DNA from: Glaciecola sp038744645
GTDB lineage: Bacteria; Pseudomonadota; Gammaproteobacteria; Enterobacterales; Alteromonadaceae
Reading direction: 5' to 3'
Length of the DNA stretch: 20,214 nt
NCBI GenBank assembly: GCA_038744645.1
Contig: JBCDMA010000029.1
Location: forward strand, 1 to 20,214
The notes below the pieces were generated by a model. It had not been told where the DNA came from. It did not search any database and saw only the letters and a list, made by a program, of their open reading frames with translations. The position numbers and the translations under genes are program-made. Positions 1 to 6,865 of the stretch are shown here, in pieces. The number at the start of each line of letters is the position of its first letter. The first letter of the stretch is position 1.

Positions 1-450
1 AAGCTCGATATGTTTTAAAAACCTTGGCGTGACTTTAGGAATTTGAGGGATAAACTTGGATTTTTTCGGTAATTCAAGTAAATGACGTTCGTCATTGATC
101 ACGGCTATCTTGGACGCCCTTTTTTCTCCAAAACACACTTGCGTCACAACAGAAACCTTATCGTTTTGAATAGCTCGCGCTTGTACTTGTGACACGTTTT
201 TACCTTCTCGTATTATTTCAACAGAAATTGTAAATGGCGTCTCCGACAATAGGGGGCCGACAAAATTGGTTGTCATTGAACGCATCACACGACCGGACGC
301 GACTAGCGTTTTACACGTTCTATACAGCATTGCAGCACTTAAGCCACCATACACAGTTCGACCTTGAGACCAGTTTTTGTCAATGATGAACTCCTGATTC
401 TCCTGAATGGATTCTGGGGTTATTTGGTCAAACAGAGTATCTATTGTCAT
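1..450 (-). CDS. Acyl-CoA thioesterase-like HotDog protein (3' end cut by window edge)
   Basis: The first 150 codons of a minus-strand gene run off the left edge with no stop. The protein begins MTIDTLFDQITPES and carries a GRTVYGGLSAAM segment near residue 31, then a pattern typical of TesB/YbgC-like thioesterases with an N-terminal HotDog fold (family 4HBT_3): RSMTTNFVGPL, followed by VEIIREGKNVSQVQA. Such proteins hydrolyse acyl-CoA to free acid and CoA in the cytoplasm. Full-length members are about 260 residues, so just over half is visible. The start is the ATG at 448-450; no strong Shine-Dalgarno precedes it (AAAG-like only). A promoter and a FadR-like operator lie just upstream, which fits a fatty-acid role. 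The family is recognised from sequence pattern; the exact substrate cannot be told. Confidence 0.8.
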   Translation of the reverse strand, partial: MTIDTLFDQITPESIQENQEFIIDKNWSQGRTVYGGLSAAMLYRTCKTLVASGRVMRSMTTNFVGPLLSETPFTISVEIIREGKNVSQVQARAIQNDKVSVVTQVCFGEKRASKIAVINDERHLLELPKKSKFIPQIPKVTPRFLKHIEL

Positions 451-475
451 TTATTATCTTTACTTGGTTATCTTA

Positions 476-492
476 ATCTGGTCAGATGAGTT
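476..492. promoter_or_regulatory. FadR-like operator upstream of the thioesterase gene
   Basis: The 17-mer ATCTGGTCAGATGAGTT on the plus strand matches the remembered E. coli FadR consensus (ANCTGGTCNGAYNNGTT type) at nearly all conserved positions and is very close to the fadD operator. It sits directly downstream of the predicted -10 box, over the expected transcription start of the thioesterase gene, where a bound repressor would block initiation. FadR releases DNA on binding long-chain acyl-CoA, so induction by fatty acids is the inferred outcome. Binding is not shown; the match is by eye. Confidence 0.5.
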
Positions 493-493
493 A

Positions 494-522
494 AATGTAA
501 TAGACCATTTGTGAAATATCAA
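494..522 (-). promoter_or_regulatory. Sigma70-like promoter for the thioesterase gene
   Basis: On the minus strand, TTGATA (517-522) and TACATT (494-499) are separated by exactly 17 bases. The -35 matches consensus at 5 of 6 positions and the -10 at 4 of 6. The predicted start site lies near 487, about 37 bases before the ATG and inside the FadR-like operator. Confidence 0.4.
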
Positions 523-623
523 CAGATTGAATAATTGAAAAAGGTACTGTTGAAGCAAACGCCTGCCGTACAAAACTGCGAGTATTCCCGGATTACCTTG
601 GGACACCGCATATAAAATCACGT

Positions 624-738
624 ATAAGCTGTAGTGAGAACGCCAATTTTAAAGGCGCTTGCAAGCACATCCATGTGGGCTCTGCGAAAACATCCTTGTT
701 TTCGAAGCTTTAAAATTGGCGTTCTTACTATGGCTTAT
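624..738. repeat. 115-bp imperfect palindromic repeat element
   Basis: Two 31-base arms (624-654 and 708-738) are inverted copies of each other with 28 of 31 positions matching, including an uninterrupted 18-base stretch ending in CCAATTTTAAAG. The 53-base centre holds more symmetry: the palindrome GCTTGCAAGC (657-666), CACAT-CC-ATGTG (666-677) and CGAAAACA-TCCT-TGTTTTCG (685-704). The element fills most of the 332-base gap between two minus-strand genes. It resembles the hairpin-rich intergenic repeats (REP/MITE-like) of marine gammaproteobacteria, but no target-site duplication is evident. It lies 45 bases past the hydroxylase stop, so it could also end or protect that transcript. The rest of the gap (523-623 and 739-782) shows nothing recognisable. 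Confidence 0.7.
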
Positions 739-782
739 TTATTTTTAGCGACATGGTAAAACACAAGGCGACTATCAAGTGA

Positions 783-1943
783 TTAATAAATAAGTTTAGC
801 AACGAAGGAGCGGGGCATGAGCTGTTCTTGATCTGCAATGATAGTGAGCTCTTCGGGCGTGGCATGTTTTGCATCCCATTCTTCGAGTTTCGGGGCCATA
901 AGCCTGAACCATAGCGGTGGGATCAATGCAATAAAGATAGTAGTGATGTACCCAGAAATCATGGTCGGCGAACCTGCCATCGGATGCAGTCGTTGAAACG
1001 GAACTGAGGCATTCGCATGATGATGGCTGTGTCGAGGCAAGTTAAACATAGTCCAGTTGGATACTTTACGATTGCTGTTCCACGAATGTGCGGGTCGGAC
1101 TCTTGCGGTCGGTAAGCGAACAAGTCCATAGTGCTCCATGTAATTGACCACTTCTAAAATAAATTTTGCTGAAACACCCACTGCAATGAACATCAAAAGG
1201 CCTTGCCAACTTGCAAAGGAAACTGCAAGGACTGCAAGTGTAATTGACATCATATACCCGCGAAGACATCGATTATGGAAAGAAAATAGCTTCAATTGTT
1301 TCTGCTTCAATCGCTTCGCTTCAATCTGCCAACTCGATTTGTTGGTGCCAATCACAGCTTTGACAAAATGCGTATACACATTGCGGCCACGAGGGGCTGA
1401 GACGGGGTCTGCATCTGTTGCTACTTTTGCATGATGGTTGTACACGTGTTCAATGGAAAAATTGGCATCAAATGAAAGCGCCATCAGCCATCGGCCGAGA
1501 CATGTGTCAATCGGGCTATTGATGCGATGCACGAACTCATGCGCAACCACGGTTGCTGTTCCACTAACTAAAAAGCCGAGAAATAAGATGGCAAAGACGA
1601 TATGAATGAAATTCGTTGACAGTTTTGTTTCCACAATGGCAACTGGCAAGTATTGGGATACAAAGGCGAAGATCCCAAAATTAAAGGAGGAGACAAGCCA
1701 AAGCATTGACATAAACAACAATGCAGTCAACGGCACTGATAGGTAAAGTAAGCAATTGATAAATGTTTTATTTTGTAATCGAGGACGTGATAGGTCGTCG
1801 CCTAAGAAACTGTCACCAAACACATAAATGCCAATGAAAAGCAAGAACCCCAATATGATCAGGTTACCGCCCGCGATGATGCATGCAATACCTATAAAGG
1901 TCGTTACAAAATAGTGAAAAAACTTAAGATAATGCCACCACAT
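783..1943 (-). CDS. AlkB-like membrane di-iron hydroxylase (alkane 1-monooxygenase family)
   Basis: The 386-residue integral membrane protein has several hydrophobic segments and the four hallmarks of AlkB-type monooxygenases. In numbering from the GTG at 1946 these are HEFVHR (136-141), EHVYNHH (166-172) followed by ATDADP, NYMEHYGL (268-275) and LPRHSHHHA (303-311). The HYG motif is specific to AlkB rather than to fatty-acid desaturases. Such enzymes hydroxylate a terminal carbon of alkanes or related chains at the inner membrane, with electrons from rubredoxin; no rubredoxin gene is in the window. The ATG at 1943 is preferred over the GTG at 1946 because GAGGGG lies 6 bases before the ATG but only 3 before the GTG. 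Histidine boxes 2 and 3 deviate from the usual EHxxGHH and LQRHSDHHA. It is transcribed divergently from an AraC regulator. Substrate is unknown. Confidence 0.85.
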   Translation of the reverse strand: MWWHYLKFFHYFVTTFIGIACIIAGGNLIILGFLLFIGIYVFGDSFLGDDLSRPRLQNKTFINCLLYLSVPLTALLFMSMLWLVSSFNFGIFAFVSQYLPVAIVETKLSTNFIHIVFAILFLGFLVSGTATVVAHEFVHRINSPIDTCLGRWLMALSFDANFSIEHVYNHHAKVATDADPVSAPRGRNVYTHFVKAVIGTNKSSWQIEAKRLKQKQLKLFSFHNRCLRGYMMSITLAVLAVSFASWQGLLMFIAVGVSAKFILEVVNYMEHYGLVRLPTARVRPAHSWNSNRKVSNWTMFNLPRHSHHHANASVPFQRLHPMAGSPTMISGYITTIFIALIPPLWFRLMAPKLEEWDAKHATPEELTIIADQEQLMPRSFVAKLIY

Positions 1944-2034
1944 CACAATCCCCTCGTAATAACGTTTACTCTCTAAGTCTGGACAAAATCTCAGGAAATA
2001 AGGAGGGTTCTTCCTGCCTAATATGAGTCATTTA

Positions 2035-2063
2035 TTGCCAAATTGAATATAATTGGCTATTTT
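2035..2063 (+). promoter_or_regulatory. Candidate promoter with overlapping dyad for the AraC-hydrolase pair
   Basis: TTGCCA (2035-2040) and TATTTT (2058-2063) are 17 bases apart and would start a transcript near 2070, about 44 bases before the TTG start of the regulator. A dyad with GCCAA (2037-2041) and TTGGC (2053-2057) arms is centred in the spacer and is a plausible operator. The region is the shared divergent spacer with the AlkB-like gene. No convincing promoter was found for the minus-strand gene, as might be expected if it needs an activator. Confidence 0.3.
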
Positions 2064-2113
2064 TGATTGCCTACAGAAGTGTTTTTTAGACTAAACGATT
2101 CAAAAGGTATCGA

Positions 2114-3142
2114 TTGGCAGTCAAATATTTACCGATTTATTACTTAGGCCATTTTGTTGAAGCGCTAGTAGAGCACGAGAAAAATGCCCATCGACTAATT
2201 ACGTCGTTAGGCTTGCCAAGTGATTTATCAAGCGAAGTAAAGCTCACCACGCAAGAGTTCGAGCGCGTGCTGACGCGGGTGACGAATGATGAAAACTACC
2301 GTGACATTGGATTGAAATTTGGTAACCGACTTCACATCGCGCATCACGGTACTTTTGGTTTAGCGATTTTAAATGCCGTAACTGCACGCAATATCATTGA
2401 GTTTGTACAAAAATATATCAGCATCCGAATACCCTATATCGAATTGTCAATTGTTGAAGATGACGAAGAGATCATCATTTTGGTACATGATCATTATTGG
2501 CAAGGGAATTCTCATCGCTTTATTATTGAAGGTATGAGCATGGCAATGCTCAATCTATTCTTTGCAATTAAATCGCGAAACAATCACATTGCTATTTCCA
2601 GACTCTTTTTTGATTATGCTGAGCCAGATTATCTAGAAATGTATCGCGTATTTGCACCGGCTGGGCTCTCCTTTAACCAAGCATTCAGCGGTATGTCTAT
2701 CGATAAGTCTTGGGCCGACAATAAACTGAACGGCAGTGATCATTTGAGTTTTATGCAAGCCGCTAAACTATGCGAGGAAGAGTTCAAGCAGTTCAATGAG
2801 CGCTTAACGACAGCAGGTCAGGTGAGACAATTATTGCTTTCAGACATTGATGGGATCCCAAAACTTAGCGAGGTGGCCAGTAAGCTGGCGACAAGCTCAC
2901 GCACACTTCACCGAGAACTACAGCGAGAAGGAACAAGTTTTAAAACCATCATTGATCAGGTGCATGCGAATAGAGCAAAGCAATACTTATTGGCAAATAA
3001 CTGGCCTGTACAAACGGTTGCTGATGCGTTGGGCTATTCCGATACTGCAAACTTTAGACGTGCCTTCAAGCGTTGGTATGGGTGTTCACCGATAGAGTTG
3101 AAACGCCGCCAGTCCACCACCCACTCTCTGGGAGATGAATAA
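2114..3142 (+). CDS. AraC-family transcriptional regulator
   Basis: The 342-residue protein has an N-terminal effector region (about residues 15-200) of the arabinose-binding-like type found in OruR/ArgR-like AraC proteins. A C-terminal double helix-turn-helix follows (about 240-335): LSEVASKLATSSRTLHREL is the first helix pair, and VQTVADALGYSDTANFRRAFKRWYG with SPIELKRR is the conserved second. The start is TTG at 2114, with AAAGG ending 6 bases upstream. An in-frame TAG at 2087-2089 and no ATG in between exclude a longer form. It lies divergently to the AlkB-like gene, as Acinetobacter AlkR lies beside alkM, so control of that gene is the natural inference. A hydrolase gene starts 2 bases after its stop. 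Family assignment is firm; effector and target are not. Confidence 0.9.
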   Translation: MAVKYLPIYYLGHFVEALVEHEKNAHRLITSLGLPSDLSSEVKLTTQEFERVLTRVTNDENYRDIGLKFGNRLHIAHHGTFGLAILNAVTARNIIEFVQKYISIRIPYIELSIVEDDEEIIILVHDHYWQGNSHRFIIEGMSMAMLNLFFAIKSRNNHIAISRLFFDYAEPDYLEMYRVFAPAGLSFNQAFSGMSIDKSWADNKLNGSDHLSFMQAAKLCEEEFKQFNERLTTAGQVRQLLLSDIDGIPKLSEVASKLATSSRTLHRELQREGTSFKTIIDQVHANRAKQYLLANNWPVQTVADALGYSDTANFRRAFKRWYGCSPIELKRRQSTTHSLGDE

Positions 3143-3144
3143 GG

Positions 3145-3939
3145 TTGAAATCAGGGTTACATTTTGCCCATGCCAATGGCTTTCCAGCGGGTAGCTATAA
3201 AAAATTCTTACGTCATTTTGAGCCACAATTTAACGTCGCCGCACTTGAAAAATATGCGCACGATGAACGCTACCCACTGAAAGATAACTGGGACAATCAA
3301 GTGCATGAAATGATTGATTATATTCAGTACCAATTTGATAAACCTGTCGTTGCAATCGGACACAGTTTCGGCGGCGTTATTTCTTATATGGCAGCATGTA
3401 CACAACCTAATCTGTTTAAAGCACTTATTTTACTAGATCCCCCGCTTATCTTAGGGGTCGCCAGACACTTTTTTAAATTTGCTAAGAGCAATGCGTTAAT
3501 TGATATGATAACGCCGGCAAAAAAAACGAAATTCAGAAACCGCGAGTGGCCGGAAGAACAAAACTTGGTGGACTATTTTGCTTCCCGCAAACTATTTGAA
3601 AATATCGATAAGGACTGCATTCACGACTATGTGGAATCAGTCACAGAAGTAAAGAATGGCAAAAGGGTGCTTACCTTTGCGCCCGATATTGAAGCGGCTA
3701 TTTTTAGAACAATCCCAGACAACCTCAATCGGTTTTCCGGAAAACTTGTTACACCTACGGTATTGATGACCGCAAAAAACACGAATGTTTGCGTGCCATC
3801 ACTTTACGGACCGTTTTTACGGCATAACCCTATCATTCGGCATCGCGTATTTGCGCGAGGTGGTCACATGTTCCCGCTGGAATACCCCGACGCTTTAGCT
3901 GAACAAATCATGCAGTTACTACCAGAACTGTCGGTGTAG
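3145..3939 (+). CDS. Alpha/beta hydrolase
   Basis: The 264-residue cytoplasmic protein has an alpha/beta-hydrolase fold. HANGFPAGSY at residues 9-18 forms the oxyanion region, GHSFGG gives the nucleophile elbow with Ser74, and GGHMFPLE gives His241. The usual late acid position, after strand 7, reads AKNTNVC (210-216) with Asn where Asp is expected. Asp98 in LLDPP is one other candidate acid. The start is TTG at 3145 with GGGAG 10 bases upstream, inside the end of the regulator gene; the nearby ATG at 3135 is in another frame. The 2-base gap to the regulator implies one transcript and probable translational coupling. Lipase, esterase or thioesterase activity on a product of the neighbouring hydroxylase is possible but not shown. 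Confidence 0.85.
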   Translation: MKSGLHFAHANGFPAGSYKKFLRHFEPQFNVAALEKYAHDERYPLKDNWDNQVHEMIDYIQYQFDKPVVAIGHSFGGVISYMAACTQPNLFKALILLDPPLILGVARHFFKFAKSNALIDMITPAKKTKFRNREWPEEQNLVDYFASRKLFENIDKDCIHDYVESVTEVKNGKRVLTFAPDIEAAIFRTIPDNLNRFSGKLVTPTVLMTAKNTNVCVPSLYGPFLRHNPIIRHRVFARGGHMFPLEYPDALAEQIMQLLPELSV

Positions 3940-3991
3940 TCGTGTTGATTTCGTTGTGAGAGTTAATCATCCAAAATGATAATGATATGCA

Positions 3992-6013
3992 TTAGTTTTC
4001 CAACGACATCATGGGTGCGCCACCATCAATTCTATCACCTGATTTTAATGTGCATCGCGCAACAATGCCGTCTCTAGGGGCTGTAATTGATTGTTCCATC
4101 TTCATCGCTTCAATAATGATAAGTGTCTGTCCTTTTTTGACCGTCTCGTTTTCGCTAACCAGTACATCAACAACCACGCCATTCATGGGCGCAATAATAT
4201 CATCGCCAACGTCTACCGATTGATGAACGCCGATATCTGGCAAGATCATATCAAAATTGATTTGACCATCTTCGCCGAAAATACAAATAACGTCTTCATT
4301 TTTAAAGGCAGTATAGCGGCATGTTTTGTCATCGATTGTCAGCGAAAGTGAATTACAATCTAATGAAAAACTTACGCTGTAGTCGGAACCATTGAGGTGG
4401 ATTCTACGTTGGTTTGCACCCGTAAACACAACTCGTGAAACTGTATTGACATGATTGATCGCAAGCGTTATTTCGGTTGAAAAGGTATGATTCAATCGAA
4501 AATGTTTAAAGCGATAAAACGCTGACGAGTCGTTTGCATCTGGACTGATGCTGTGTTGACTAACAGACGCTAAGACGAACGCCGTAATGTAATCATTATC
4601 GCTTAAATTGTTTGGCTTGCTTAACGTCGCGCTCTGTTGCGAAACGAAGTTCGTGGTTAATTCCGCTGCACAAAAGGCACGTGAACGAACCACTTTAAGC
4701 AAATAATTGATATTCGTTTTGATAGGGCCTAACCGGTATTCACGTAAAGCGTTTTCCAATTTTACGCGTGCTTGGTCCCTTTCTTCGCCATAAGTAATCA
4801 ACTTTGCAATCATCGGGTCGTAATAAACGCTGATCTCATCGCCTTGTTGTATGCCTGTGTCAACCCGAACATCCCGGCCACGTACGCCAGGTAATTGCAT
4901 AAAATCAAGTGTGCCTGTACTTGGAAGAAAGTCGTTATCGGGATCTTCTGCGTATATCCTTGCTTCGATAGCATGTCCGCAAAACATTATCTCTTCTTGT
5001 GTTTTTGGTAGAGGCTTTGCATTGGCAATATCAATTTGCCATTCGACCATGTCAATACCCGTAATATACTCTGTCACAGGATGCTCAACTTGCAGTCGTG
5101 TATTCATTTCCATGAAGTAAAACCGCCCGTCGCCGTTTGCGTCAGTTGGGTCCCCATCGCTAGGGTCCCCGTTGCTTTGATAAAGAAATTCGACTGTGCC
5201 GGCACCGCGATAACCGATCGCAAGCGCGGCTTTTTTTGCTGTTTCCCCCATCTGTTCCCTGATTTCTTGAGAAAAATTGGGCGCAGGCGCTTCCTCTATG
5301 ATTTTCTGGTGCCGTCGCTGTATCGAACAATCTCGCTCAAACAGATGCACCGCATTACCGTGATTGTCACAATACACTTGCATTTCAATGTGCCTTGGTT
5401 GCGTTAGCATTTTTTCGATCAGTACATGATCGTCACCAAAGCTCTTCATAGATTCTCGTTTCGCGGCATCTAGCGCTTCATCAAACTCATCTTCATTTTG
5501 AACTGCCCTCATGCCCTTTCCACCACCACCCGCCGATGCCTTTATTAGTACAGGATAGCCAATGGCATTTGCTTGCTCGCGCAGATAGGCAGGTGTTTGG
5601 TTATCGCCGTGATATCCCGGTACGAGCGGCACACCGGCCTCGTGCATCAATCGTTTTGCTATGGATTTATCGCCCATTGACGTAATGGCATCGGCTGGAG
5701 GTCCAATGAAAATGATATTGTTGTGTTCGCAAAGCGTTGCAAACTCAGCATTTTCGCTAAGAAAACCATACCCTGGATGGATGGCATCCACATTAAGTGA
5801 TTTGGCATGTGCAACAATCAGATCACCGCGAAGATAGCTGTCAGGGGAGGGCGCCGGTCCCAAATGCACGGCTTCATTTGCCATTGAAACATGCAGTGCA
5901 TTGCAATCCACGCTGGAATAGACAGCAACGGTTTTGATACCCATCGATTTCGCTGTTTTGATAATACGACAAGCAATTTCACCGCGATTTGCGACAAGGA
6001 TTTTTGAAATCAT
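3992..6013 (-). CDS. liuD: 3-methylcrotonyl-CoA carboxylase, biotin-carboxylase (alpha) subunit
   Basis: The 673-residue biotin-dependent subunit has a biotin carboxylase N-domain (KILVANRGEIACRI, residues 4-17), an ATP-grasp domain with AGGGGKGMR (161-169), FERDCSIQRRHQKIIEEAPAP (about 225-245) and MEMNTRLQVEHPVTE (301-315), a C-terminal carboxylase domain to about 450, and a biotinyl domain with EAMKM, Lys638 being the biotin site. It carboxylates biotin with ATP and bicarbonate for transfer to 3-methylcrotonyl-CoA by LiuB. Being last in liuRABCD makes this substrate far more likely than acetyl- or propionyl-CoA. Unusual is a 16-residue Asp/Gly-rich insertion, NGDPSDGDPTDANGDG (281-296), just before the RFYFMEMN strand. 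The gene starts 32 bases after the liuC stop and is convergent with the hydrolase gene, leaving a 52-base gap. Confidence 0.93.
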   Translation of the reverse strand: MISKILVANRGEIACRIIKTAKSMGIKTVAVYSSVDCNALHVSMANEAVHLGPAPSPDSYLRGDLIVAHAKSLNVDAIHPGYGFLSENAEFATLCEHNNIIFIGPPADAITSMGDKSIAKRLMHEAGVPLVPGYHGDNQTPAYLREQANAIGYPVLIKASAGGGGKGMRAVQNEDEFDEALDAAKRESMKSFGDDHVLIEKMLTQPRHIEMQVYCDNHGNAVHLFERDCSIQRRHQKIIEEAPAPNFSQEIREQMGETAKKAALAIGYRGAGTVEFLYQSNGDPSDGDPTDANGDGRFYFMEMNTRLQVEHPVTEYITGIDMVEWQIDIANAKPLPKTQEEIMFCGHAIEARIYAEDPDNDFLPSTGTLDFMQLPGVRGRDVRVDTGIQQGDEISVYYDPMIAKLITYGEERDQARVKLENALREYRLGPIKTNINYLLKVVRSRAFCAAELTTNFVSQQSATLSKPNNLSDNDYITAFVLASVSQHSISPDANDSSAFYRFKHFRLNHTFSTEITLAINHVNTVSRVVFTGANQRRIHLNGSDYSVSFSLDCNSLSLTIDDKTCRYTAFKNEDVICIFGEDGQINFDMILPDIGVHQSVDVGDDIIAPMNGVVVDVLVSENETVKKGQTLIIIEAMKMEQSITAPRDGIVARCTLKSGDRIDGGAPMMSLEN
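5126..5173 (-). other. Asp/Gly-rich insertion inside the LiuD ATP-grasp domain
   Basis: These 48 bases encode NGDPSDGDPTDANGDG, in frame, at a point where family members normally have a short turn of a few residues. The coding DNA contains GGGGACCC twice, 15 bases apart, suggesting growth by short-repeat slippage. The reading frame and all catalytic motifs around it are intact. Confidence 0.6.
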
Positions 6014-6045
6014 AGTGTTACAACCCCACCATTTTGTTTGTCTGC

Positions 6046-6837
6046 TTATTCATCAGTGCTTTGCCAATGCGGTCTTCGTTTTTCCAAAAATGCGGTAAGG
6101 CCTTCTTGACCTTCTTCTGATACTCTGATGTCGGCGATACACTGACTAGTGCTACTTATAAGGGTTGGGTCGATTTCGCGCCCTGATACATCGAGCGCTA
6201 ACTGCTTCGCTTTGGACAATGCCGACGGGCCATTTTTTAAGATCTTGCTAAGTAAATCTTCAATCACATTATCGAGTTCTGACGACTTCACTTGCTCACT
6301 TAACAGCCCCAATCGTTTTGCTTGTTTGCTACTTATTGATTCGGCAGTGAGAAAGAGCCGTTTTGCCTCTTTAACACCGATAGCTTGGATAACATAGGGA
6401 GAAATGGTGGCGGGGATCAAGCCGAGTTTCACTTCGGTTAGGCCAAATTTACTTTGTTTGCTGCCGACGGCAATGTCACAACAGGCAATCAATCCGACCG
6501 CGCCACCATATGCTGGGCCTTGCACTCGTGCAATAGTGGGTTTGCACAGCGTAAATAACTTATGCAGCATGAGCGCGAGCTTTTCTGCATCGGCTTTGTT
6601 TTGCGCTCGGCTATAGTGCACCATTTTTTTCATCCAATTCAGATCTGCGCCTGCACAAAAACTTTTGCCATTGGCTTTGAGTAGAAGTGCTCTGACTGCT
6701 TTGTCCTGATCTATAAATGAGAAAACCTCGGTTAACTCTGCAATCATGAGATCGTCAAACGCGTTGTGAACGTCCGGCCGATTGAGTGTGACGGTTGCGA
6801 TACCGCGCGCATCAACCTCATAAATAATACTTTGCAT
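6046..6837 (-). CDS. liuC: Methylglutaconyl-CoA hydratase (crotonase family)
   Basis: The 263-residue crotonase has the oxyanion-hole segment GKSFCAGADLNWMKKM and the second-loop GPAYGGAVGLIACCDIAV, followed by FGLTEVKLGLIPATISPYV. The last pattern is characteristic of AUH/LiuC hydratases, which convert 3-methylglutaconyl-CoA to HMG-CoA. Glu of TEVKLG is the expected catalytic acid; the first crotonase Glu is Gly here (GGAVGL), as in other LiuC proteins. The ATG at 6837 is chosen, 28 bases after the liuB stop. An in-frame TTG at 6885 would overlap liuB and add 16 residues not expected in the family. No clear Shine-Dalgarno precedes the ATG, so translation may depend on coupling to liuB. Confidence 0.9.
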   Translation of the reverse strand: MQSIIYEVDARGIATVTLNRPDVHNAFDDLMIAELTEVFSFIDQDKAVRALLLKANGKSFCAGADLNWMKKMVHYSRAQNKADAEKLALMLHKLFTLCKPTIARVQGPAYGGAVGLIACCDIAVGSKQSKFGLTEVKLGLIPATISPYVIQAIGVKEAKRLFLTAESISSKQAKRLGLLSEQVKSSELDNVIEDLLSKILKNGPSALSKAKQLALDVSGREIDPTLISSTSQCIADIRVSEEGQEGLTAFLEKRRPHWQSTDE

Positions 6838-6865
6838 GCTATTTACTCTGTGTTTTTGGTATGGT

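Noticed and set aside
783..1943. Fatty-acid desaturase
   Set aside because: Histidine boxes are shared, but the NYMEHYGL motif and ATDADP after the second box are AlkB features.
3961..3991. ATCAT-CCAAA-ATGAT stem in the convergent gap as a bidirectional terminator
   Set aside because: Only 5 AT-rich base pairs with no U tract on either side.
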